Below are positions 14,701 to 19,465 of a DNA stretch of 19,465 nt, one piece after another. The stretch comes from JAUVZF01 sp035529015 (GTDB lineage Bacteria > Planctomycetota > Phycisphaerae > FEN-1346). Each line of letters begins with the position of its first letter. Position 1 is the first letter of the stretch. The stretch covers positions 1-19,465 of the forward strand of contig DATKXP010000283.1 of assembly GCA_035529015.1 (NCBI GenBank), given 5' to 3'. Both the position numbers and the translations under genes were made by a program. The notes under the pieces were generated by a model. The model made no database searches, was not told the DNA's origin, and saw nothing but the letters and a program-made list of their open reading frames with translations.

Positions 14701-16236
14701 GAGGGCGAGCAGCGCATCGGCGTCGTGGATCTCGGCGTGGGCGGTCAGGTTGGCGCCGGCCAACCGACGGCCGGGGCCCGGCTCGTCGCCTTCGGTGGCG
14801 GCGTTCAGGAGCGCCGCCAGCGGCAGGTGGCCGCCGGCGCGGATGCGGCCGGCATCGGTCGTCAGTTCGAGTCGTTCAAGGTTGGCCTTGGTCAGGTCGG
14901 GTCCGCACACGGCGTCCACGTCGAGGCGCAGCCTCTGGCGTTCGGTCTTGTTCACGACGCCCGCCCAGACCATGAGCGTATCGGTCAGGTCGGCCCAGCC
15001 GGTCAGGTGCGGGCCCTCGGGCGAGGTCGTGACACGCAGGTCCAATCGGGCCTTGCCGCCGATGCGATCGAACCGTTTGGCCACGTTGCCGAGCGGCTCG
15101 ACGCTTTGCAGCAGGGCGACCCATGCGATGACGCCTTCGGCCTGAAGGTCGGCGTGGCGAACGGTCCAGGGCGCGCTGCCGGGGCCGGCGTCGGGCTGCG
15201 GGGCCGGCCGTTCGATACGGAGTTCGCCGGAGGCCTTCAGGTCGATGCCGGGTGCAGAGAACTTGGCCAGATTGACGATCAGCGGTGCTGCGGGCGACGT
15301 CCGACGCAACTGGAACCCGAGGATGGCCTGGGGGATCGTCACCGCGTCGGTCCCGGTTCCCGGCGCCAGGGTGAGGTCGGCGGCCTGGACGGCTCCCTCG
15401 GCGGCCCAGGCATCGCGGTTGAACGAGGCCGACATCCGACCGGACGTGCGGCTGAAGATGCCGGCCAGGGGCGGCCCGAGTTCGGCGGCGGCGGCCACGT
15501 CGGGCCAGCCGATGTCCGTCCACTCGGCCTTGAAACTGCCCGGGACGGTCGCCGTGCTCCCGAAGTCGAGACGGTCGAGGTTGGCCGTCAGCACGAGGTG
15601 CCCCGGCTTGGCTGTCCCGGCCGCCTTCTCCCCGTCGCCGGCGGGTCCGCCCAGGTCGGCCGAAAGGCTGACGTACCCGTGTCCGGTGCTCGCGAGTTCG
15701 CCGAGGCTGGCGTGGACGTTCCGGAAGGTCAGGCTTCGGCCCGCGCGGCGGTTCTCGAAGTGGATCGTGGCATCGCTCGCCTGGACGGAGTTGATCTTGA
15801 CGGGTTCGCGGCCGGCGAGGTCCTCGACGTTGAGCCGTCCCTCGGCGTCAAGGATGAGCCAGAGTTCGAGGCCTTCGATGCGGACGGCCTCCAGGGGCGC
15901 GTCGCCTCCGGCGGCGGACCGGGCCGCGTCGAGGGGGCTGAGTCGGACCGTCAGCCGGTCGGCGGTTGCCAGGTGCCCGTCGCCCTGGCGCCGGCCGATC
16001 CGCAGGCCCGTCGCGACAAGGCCGTCGCCCCACGTCAGCCGAGCCGAATCGACCGTGACGGGCCGCCCGAGGTGTTCGGTCAGGATGGCGGTCAGTTGCC
16101 GCCGGACGGTGGCGTCGGGCAGGAGGCCCGGCAGGACGACGAGCGTGACGACGACCAACGCCGCGGCGCACGCGACGAGCCAGGCGGTCCGTTTCCAGGA
16201 CCAGCGGCGCCTCTGTTCGACGTTTGTGTCGGTCAT
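11701..16236 (-). CDS. Giant AsmA-like envelope protein
   Basis: 1511 aa from the ATG at 16236 (GGGAG about 10 nt upstream). The N-terminus is a basic stretch (RRRWSWKR) then one membrane segment (~17-39), so it is anchored in the inner membrane with the rest in the periplasm. The next block (EHLGRPVTVDSARLTWGDG..., ~49-70, then ATADRLTVRLSPLDAARS) is the typical AsmA/DUF748 start. The body is ~1200 residues of repeating beta-rich text with AsmA-like phrases (RLDLRVTTSPEGPHLTGWADL, SSYKLG-type strands, LELTTDAGRIRAGGHLPLAAL). The C-terminal ~300 residues (MALDFRRDVPVLSVTYDARNL, GKAYDLYIFGVTYPDG, KTISRTLDQGKLPLMHYAGR) are AsmA C-terminal-like. Related proteins (TamB, YhdP, AsmA) form hydrophobic grooves that move lipids between membranes; that role is inferred. 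It heads the menaquinone operon and is divergent from the protease gene. Confidence 0.85.
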   Translation of the reverse strand: MTDTNVEQRRRWSWKRTAWLVACAAALVVVTLVVLPGLLPDATVRRQLTAILTEHLGRPVTVDSARLTWGDGLVATGLRIGRRQGDGHLATADRLTVRLSPLDAARSAAGGDAPLEAVRIEGLELWLILDAEGRLNVEDLAGREPVKINSVQASDATIHFENRRAGRSLTFRNVHASLGELASTGHGYVSLSADLGGPAGDGEKAAGTAKPGHLVLTANLDRLDFGSTATVPGSFKAEWTDIGWPDVAAAAELGPPLAGIFSRTSGRMSASFNRDAWAAEGAVQAADLTLAPGTGTDAVTIPQAILGFQLRRTSPAAPLIVNLAKFSAPGIDLKASGELRIERPAPQPDAGPGSAPWTVRHADLQAEGVIAWVALLQSVEPLGNVAKRFDRIGGKARLDLRVTTSPEGPHLTGWADLTDTLMVWAGVVNKTERQRLRLDVDAVCGPDLTKANLERLELTTDAGRIRAGGHLPLAALLNAATEGDEPGPGRRLAGANLTAHAEIHDADALLALLPALGAPLKGLRPAGALALDVACGPAQDADAPSDALPTWTAKVRGDLTAMVLAGAAQTHKPGGMPATFSARIDLVPDARRSNVRELKINLGNGVLQWRGSARIDWPRKRDEHPVGRFEGTLGVSGAEAIGAIIAPDRFAQDPPPLAGGATFAVEADLAEGRLRSRMEADLQQMAVHVGDYFAKPTGLPASLDLTSYWHTGTWSQVEAEAHVTLPGARIDAKADGVLDLKWLDLAAARAPDAEPDPNAPADAARPAEKRKPTSAVNVTLLPTTTLDVRAQVSDLAKASELSPLLKRSLESYRAGGRAEGTFALAMRKQTLEVSGGLDLTHTHLDAGRYLNKPAGRAMTLNLEAEFAPAPHKPVTVRLANVKVQLGDSVARADGWVRLDQDALASPLRGAALIAAVLEEANLKVHADWTHGPALRRSLPWLEPVYDQCRLEGPTVWSLSFSGTPTRGRLRLDVDATDCRIAAAGPTQTDGAPADRPAVLKPPGTKAAVGLDVRYGEVPGEMVVDRLELDLADATASAEGRLLFDDPRLVLLERPTAWTLRVRGRVPDSRLVASLLPAHLADLRPSGAVTLDVKAAADAKAAELESCHLTFDKTRIEWLGKTVRLDGPIDYTHQRLKTGDGLALTAGGSDLTLVAYVAHPNDDPTGSLLVRGKALDLNEAQEMIRRTAERLAARHDSTPAEDSGGQPGRSLSDRLAQRVQRLLAGARMSAEIQIDRVTFAVPEWEARYDLAELSAEGRLADGRFLMPRFACTLNEGLVSGEMALDFRRDVPVLSVTYDARNLKMADNLKPFIDSTFPGMQVSGSVSTRAAFTRTFEEGAHSVGRGETVLTEGLLEGPGAPDYMTRLLPGLKLTRYHFNQMSNVYENKPNGDTDNRMLFDGKAYDLYIFGVTYPDGRTSYKLGVDLSVSLGSKTISRTLDQGKLPLMHYAGRIVGGQFAEQQISYVLPHEFAYDVFIRRNVLLQLIRRIGEAEPEIKRPLVAPAVDDRAPAGE

Positions 16237-16408
16237 CGGGCCGGGACTCCCACGGGCAGGGGCTTGCGCCCCCGCGCCAAGGGTCTAAGGTTACCGGTTT
16301 CGGGCGCGAGATTCCAGAGGTCAGGCGTCGGGGCCGCGACGGCGCTTGACAAAGCGCACCCCTTCGGCGAAGGTTGCCCGGGGCAGGTGTCGGGCCGGAG
16401 GAGGCGCC
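16237..16408. promoter_or_regulatory. Divergent region with two tandem hairpins before the protease gene
   Basis: 172 bp between divergent starts must hold promoters for both sides, but I cannot place either with confidence. Two small perfect hairpins precede the plus-strand gene: GCGCTT-GACA-AAGCGC (16342-16357) and CCTTC-GGC-GAAGG (16361-16373). A third, GGGGC-TTGC-GCCCC (16259-16272), lies in the leader of the minus-strand operon. The TTGACA inside the first hairpin (16346-16351) matches a -35 box perfectly, but no -10-like hexamer follows at 15-19 bp. Confidence 0.35.
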
Positions 16409-17308
16409 ATGGACGTCCGAGTTGCCGTATTGATGGTGACCGCTGTCTTCGCGGCGGGGTGCACGGAGGCGGGACGGGTCGGCGACGCGCCCATCCAAAC
16501 CTCCGCCGACAGCGCCGCGCCGGCCTGCGTTTGCGACTGGTACCTGTACAATCGCTTGCAGCACGAGGCGGGTCGCCTGATCGATGAGGGGAAGACGACC
16601 CCCCTCGACGAACTGAGGGCGGGATTGGCGCGCGGATCGTGCACTCTGCCGCTGGCATCGCCTTCACCCGACGACATGGCGCCTCCCGAGATTTACGCCC
16701 GGTGCTGCGAAAGCGTCCTTGTGCTGGCGGGGGTCTGGAAGTGCGACAAGTGTGACCGCTGGCACGTCACGATCTCAACCGGCTTCGTCATCACGACGTC
16801 GGGCGCGTTTGTCACGAACTATCACGTCGTCGATAACGCCAAGCACGTGACGCTGCTGGCGATGACCGACGACGGCACCGTCGTGCCGGTGCGGGAAGTG
16901 TTGGCTGCCAGCAAGGAGGACGATGTCGCGGTCCTGCGAATCGACGCGGGTGAGCGGCGTTTCCGGCCGCTCGCGCTTTCAACCGATGCGCCTGTGGCTT
17001 CGAGTGTGTGTGTCATCAGCCATCCGGCTCGCCGGTTCTACACGCTGACCCGGGGCGTCGTGTCGCGGTACTTCCTCGTGCGGGCGGACGAGAAGCGCGC
17101 GGTGCCGAGGATGCACATCACGGCGGACTTTGCCCGCGGGTCGAGCGGCGGGCCGCTCTTCAACGAACGCGGCGCCGTGGTGGGTTTCGTGAAGAGCACC
17201 GCCTCGATCTACTACGACGTCTCCGACGGCAAGAAGGACAGCCTCCAGATGGTCTTCAAGGAGTGCATCCCGGCGTCGCAGGTCCTGAAACTCATCGAGC
17301 AGAAGTAG
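16409..17308 (+). CDS. Lipoprotein trypsin-like serine protease with Cys-rich N-terminal part
   Basis: 299 aa from the ATG at 16409, with GGAGGAGG (16397-16404) directly upstream; an upstream TTG frame lacks protein character. Residues 1-17 are a lipoprotein signal ending FAAGC with lipidated C18, so the enzyme is membrane anchored and faces the periplasm. Residues ~120-295 are a chymotrypsin/HtrA-type fold without a PDZ domain. Catalytic residues are H139 (TNYHVV), D172 (KEDDVAVLRI) and S246 in GSSGG (244-248), so the triad is complete. Between signal and fold lies an unusual Cys-bearing region: C40/C42, C78, C99-C100 and a C112-x2-C115 knuckle (WKCDKCDRWHV) just before the first strand. These could be disulfides or a small metal site. 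The enzyme is likely an envelope quality-control or processing protease; substrate unknown. It is a single gene, divergent from the AsmA-like operon. Confidence 0.88.
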   Translation: MDVRVAVLMVTAVFAAGCTEAGRVGDAPIQTSADSAAPACVCDWYLYNRLQHEAGRLIDEGKTTPLDELRAGLARGSCTLPLASPSPDDMAPPEIYARCCESVLVLAGVWKCDKCDRWHVTISTGFVITTSGAFVTNYHVVDNAKHVTLLAMTDDGTVVPVREVLAASKEDDVAVLRIDAGERRFRPLALSTDAPVASSVCVISHPARRFYTLTRGVVSRYFLVRADEKRAVPRMHITADFARGSSGGPLFNERGAVVGFVKSTASIYYDVSDGKKDSLQMVFKECIPASQVLKLIEQK

Positions 17309-17549
17309 GACGCCGGTCCTTGCGGAGTGGCTCGGGCAGATAAGCCGCAAGTGGCGCCCGAGAGCGTTGGCTTGGCCCTCGCTTAACCCGCGCGCCCATC
17401 CAGCGCAAGGGGGACTATCCGCGAGCCTCTCGCCACAGCGACCGCCACCTCCGCCCGAGTTCCTTCCACGGCACCACCCCCGCCGCCAGAATCCGCGCCA
17501 GGGGGGGTACGATGTCTGGGGCGCCTCCCAGTAATATGTAATTCAGCGC
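17309..17549. other. Intergenic region after the protease gene
   Basis: It holds a 7-bp stem (ctcgggc 17331-17337, gcccgag 17356-17362, 18-base loop) that may end the protease transcript, then GC-rich sequence, then an AT-rich patch (17531-17545, gtaatatgtaattca) just upstream of the promoter. On the minus strand 17415-17570 is open with protein-like text but has no ATG (reported as a finding). Confidence 0.4.
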
Positions 17550-17577
17550 TTGACAGGCGGGAAATCCATGTTATACT
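17550..17577 (+). promoter_or_regulatory. Strong sigma-70-type promoter for the PEP-CTERM gene
   Basis: TTGACA (17550-17555, perfect) and TATACT (17572-17577, 5 of 6) are separated by 16 bp, with an AT-rich UP-like patch just upstream (17531-17545). The expected transcript start is near 17584, giving a leader of about 85 nt. Confidence 0.7.
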
Positions 17578-17670
17578 AGCGGGCTTACTTTCATGGCCGA
17601 GAGCGCCTGGGGGAGTACCCGTTTTCTGGTCCGAGGTCTTTTATTGCGCGCTGCGCGCGAAGGGGGAGTC

Positions 17671-19260
17671 ATGTTGGCGAAACGCATCCGCCGTATCCTT
17701 TGGTGGGGATTCCTGTTGGGAAGCGTTGTGGGCTGGCTCGCGGTGCCGGCCGCCCAGGCACAGATGCAGATCATCGAGATGACCTATCCCGACCCGGGCG
17801 ACGTCTATTGGGGCCTCGAGGTCGAGGCCATCAATGATCTTAACCAAATCACGGGCGACATACGCATGAGGACCGGTAGTTCCTCGTCGGTCCTGCGCGC
17901 GTTCCTGTGGGACGACGGCACGCTGCTGAACCTGGGCAATGGGATTGACCCGAACGGCGTCGACCACTACAGCGCGGGTTACGCCCTGAACAACCGGGGC
18001 GAGGTCGTCGGCACCGCCGAAGACAACATGGACCTCCGGCGTTCGTTCATCTGGACCGGCTCGGTGGGCATGCACGACCTGAACATACCCTATGACGAGA
18101 GCGAGGCCCACTGCATCAACGACGCCGGGTTCATCGGCGGATACATGATCGTCAACGACGGCAACGGCCCCGAGCCGCGCCAAGTCCACGGGTACATCTG
18201 GCACAACGGCGCCGTTTTCGACATTCCCGCCGAGGTTTCAACCGGGGGTGGGGGAACGTCAGCCCAGATCTATGACATCAACAACGAGACCCAGGCGGTC
18301 GGTTCCACGCAGACCGCGAACCTGACGCACCTGCCCATCTTCGTCGAAAACTCCACGATCTACCGCCTCAACCGGCTGCCCGGCGCCGGCAACTGGGACC
18401 ACTCCTTCGCCGTCGCCATCAACGACGACGGCGTCGCCGTCGGGACCTGCTACGACCCGGTCACCAGCGACGAGCGGGCCGTCCTCTGGACCGACAAGGA
18501 CGCCGTACCCATCGACCTGGGGACCCTCGGCGGGGACGAGGCCGAGCCCTTCGGCATCAACAACCGAGGCCAGGTCGTCGGCATGTCGCCCGACGTCCCC
18601 GGCTTCTTCGCCGACGACTACCCGTTCATCTGGCAGCATGGGCAGATGCGCAACCTCAACGATCTGGCTCCGGACGGCTGGGAGATCACGTGGGTCCAGG
18701 CCATCAACAACGCCGGCTGGATGGTGGGCCAGGGCAAGTACGGCGCCCAGTATAAGACCATCCTGATGAAAGTGGACGGCTTCGTCCGCACTTCCACTGG
18801 CAACGCCGATTTCACGTACAACCCCACCGGCTTTGGCGACGGCGGGTACACCACCGCCGGTCTCGGCGCCGACGGCGTCCCTCTGGGCTGCACGGTTGAC
18901 GTGACGAATCCCGAGTTCGGGCCCGGCGGGTATCTGACCCTTGAGATGGATTGCCCTCCCGACGCCGTCCAGGAACTGAACATCGACGAGGACACCATCG
19001 GCATCTACCTCTTCAACGGCGGTGTCTGGGGCCTGGCCGGGCGAAACACGAACACCGACCAGACCAGCGGCGAGTTCGTCCTCGGGCCGCCCACCGGCGT
19101 CAAGGGCGACTGGGGCGTCGATCCGGCGTGCCACTTCGCCTGGGCCAACGTCGATCACGCCAGCACCTACACCCTCTCCGGGACGCCCGAGCCCGCCACC
19201 TTGGCCCTGGTCGCCCTGGGGGCCGCGGCGATCGTGCGGCGTCGGCGTCGCACGAGGTAG
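17671..19260 (+). CDS. HAF-repeat extracellular protein with PEP-CTERM sorting signal
   Basis: 529 aa from the ATG at 17671. The start was chosen because an AGGGGGAG purine run (spacing short, ~2-4 nt) precedes it and the protein then begins with a signal peptide (MLAKRIRRILWWGFLLGSVV... cleaved after AQA, residue 30). An in-frame ATG at 17593 would put 26 polar residues ahead of the signal. Seven repeats of the pattern [A/C/D/G]-[I/L]-N-[D/N]-x4-x-V/G-G occur at residues 53, 105, 148, 202, 249, 295 and 344, each followed by an F/Y-x-W-type strand. This is the HAF extracellular repeat, and seven copies suggest a seven-bladed beta-propeller (inferred). Residues ~370-500 are a separate Gly/Asp-rich beta domain with few cysteines. 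The C-terminus is TPEPATLALVALGAAAIVRRRRR: PEP box at 506-508, hydrophobic segment 509-522 and Arg cluster. This is the PEP-CTERM signal cut by an exosortase, so the protein is exported and surface-sorted. No exosortase is in the window. Confidence 0.92.
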   Translation: MLAKRIRRILWWGFLLGSVVGWLAVPAAQAQMQIIEMTYPDPGDVYWGLEVEAINDLNQITGDIRMRTGSSSSVLRAFLWDDGTLLNLGNGIDPNGVDHYSAGYALNNRGEVVGTAEDNMDLRRSFIWTGSVGMHDLNIPYDESEAHCINDAGFIGGYMIVNDGNGPEPRQVHGYIWHNGAVFDIPAEVSTGGGGTSAQIYDINNETQAVGSTQTANLTHLPIFVENSTIYRLNRLPGAGNWDHSFAVAINDDGVAVGTCYDPVTSDERAVLWTDKDAVPIDLGTLGGDEAEPFGINNRGQVVGMSPDVPGFFADDYPFIWQHGQMRNLNDLAPDGWEITWVQAINNAGWMVGQGKYGAQYKTILMKVDGFVRTSTGNADFTYNPTGFGDGGYTTAGLGADGVPLGCTVDVTNPEFGPGGYLTLEMDCPPDAVQELNIDEDTIGIYLFNGGVWGLAGRNTNTDQTSGEFVLGPPTGVKGDWGVDPACHFAWANVDHASTYTLSGTPEPATLALVALGAAAIVRRRRRTR

Positions 19261-19290
19261 CGCCTGCGCGCGTACGCTTCAAGGGCGTTG

Positions 19291-19347
19291 CGCGTGCGGC
19301 ACGCGGGAGTGGGCGGTCGATGAACGTGCCCGCCATCTCGCGATGGC
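19291..19347. terminator. Hairpins between convergent genes at the right edge
   Basis: Two small stems sit between the PEP-CTERM stop (19260) and the convergent gene's stop (19358): cgcgt-gcggc-acgcg (19291-19305) and gccatc-tcgc-gatggc (19332-19347, perfect 6-bp stem, tetraloop). Position fits bidirectional termination; there is no U-tract. Confidence 0.3.
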
Positions 19348-19357
19348 ACCTCGCCGC

Positions 19358-19465
19358 TTACACGAGCAGGCGAGCCACTTCGGTGGCGTGGAGGGCCGTG
19401 CGGCCGGCGAGTTCCTCCGGCGCGGGCGAGGCGAGAAAGACGCCCCATCCGCGGCCATCGTCGAG
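19358..19465 (-). CDS. Unidentified protein, C-terminal 35 codons only
   Basis: The minus strand is open from the right edge to a TAA at 19360-19358. The translated end reads as genuine protein (GWGVFLASPAPEELAGRT then ALHATEVARLLV), with codon third positions rich in G/C like the neighbours. It is convergent with the PEP-CTERM gene. The family cannot be told from 35 residues, and the start lies outside the window. Confidence 0.5.
   Translation of the reverse strand, partial: LDDGRGWGVFLASPAPEELAGRTALHATEVARLLV

Noticed and set aside
16346..16374. TTGACA at 16346 as a complete promoter for the protease gene
   Set aside because: No -10-like hexamer at 15-19 bp spacing, and the box is part of a palindrome; kept only as a structural note.
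13447..16587. Very long plus-strand open frame (about 1046 codons) opposite the AsmA-like gene
   Set aside because: The text is low-complexity Arg/Gly/Val without domains, with no ribosome site; it is the antisense shadow of a GC-rich gene whose own frame has a signal anchor and family motifs.
1..19465. tRNA, rRNA, CRISPR, riboswitch, defence or phage genes
   Set aside because: Looked for cloverleaf ends, regularly spaced direct repeats and known protein signatures; none seen. This is a metabolic and envelope region rather than a defence island.

Overview
High-GC bacterial DNA, most likely from a planctomycete (Planctomycetota, perhaps Phycisphaerae-like). The reasons are a PEP-CTERM secreted protein, futalosine-type menaquinone genes, several lipoproteins, a zinc-ribbon/TPR membrane protein, a giant AsmA-like envelope protein and abundant GC-rich palindromic intergenic repeats. 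This is inferred from gene content; no rRNA or other phylogenetic marker is present. I see no tRNA, rRNA, CRISPR array, transposase or phage gene.

Layout. (1) 1-2716, all minus strand: the 5' part of a small lipoprotein gene running off the left edge, a secreted 415-aa helical/TPR-like protein with a proline-rich C-terminal part, and a secreted LTxxQ-repeat protein. A 147-bp MITE-like element with near-perfect terminal inverted repeats lies between the last two. (2) 2717-3042: a divergent control region with a good sigma-70-type promoter and a 9-bp inverted repeat, driving (3) a 368-aa phosphofructokinase on the plus strand (3043-4149). (4) 16236 down to 4297, minus strand: an eight-gene, tightly packed apparent operon read right to left. 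Its order is a giant AsmA-like protein, UbiD, UbiE/MenG, a zinc-ribbon/multi-TM/TPR protein, UbiX, a UbiA-type prenyltransferase, MqnE (aminofutalosine synthase) and a small FN3-like lipoprotein. From UbiD onward most junctions overlap. (5) Plus strand: a lipoprotein trypsin-like protease (16409-17308), then, behind a strong TTGACA-N16-TATACT promoter, a HAF-repeat PEP-CTERM protein (17671-19260). (6) At the right edge, the 3' end of an unidentified minus-strand gene.

How the genes work together. MqnE makes aminofutalosine from the enolpyruvyl benzoate produced by MqnA. The prenyltransferase, the UbiX/UbiD pair (UbiX makes the prenylated flavin for UbiD) and the UbiE/MenG methyltransferase supply the late membrane steps to menaquinone. 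MqnA, MqnC, MqnD and futalosine hydrolase are not in the window and must lie elsewhere. Three cell-envelope genes of unproven role (AsmA-like, zinc-ribbon/TPR, FN3 lipoprotein) are embedded in the same transcription unit. That association is the most interesting functional lead.

The most unusual DNA-level signal is a family of 28-bp palindromes (10-bp arm, 8-base loop, 10-bp arm). Two lie near 1830-1978 and two inside the 3' end of menG, where they appear to have given the methyltransferase a 46-residue repeat-encoded tail.
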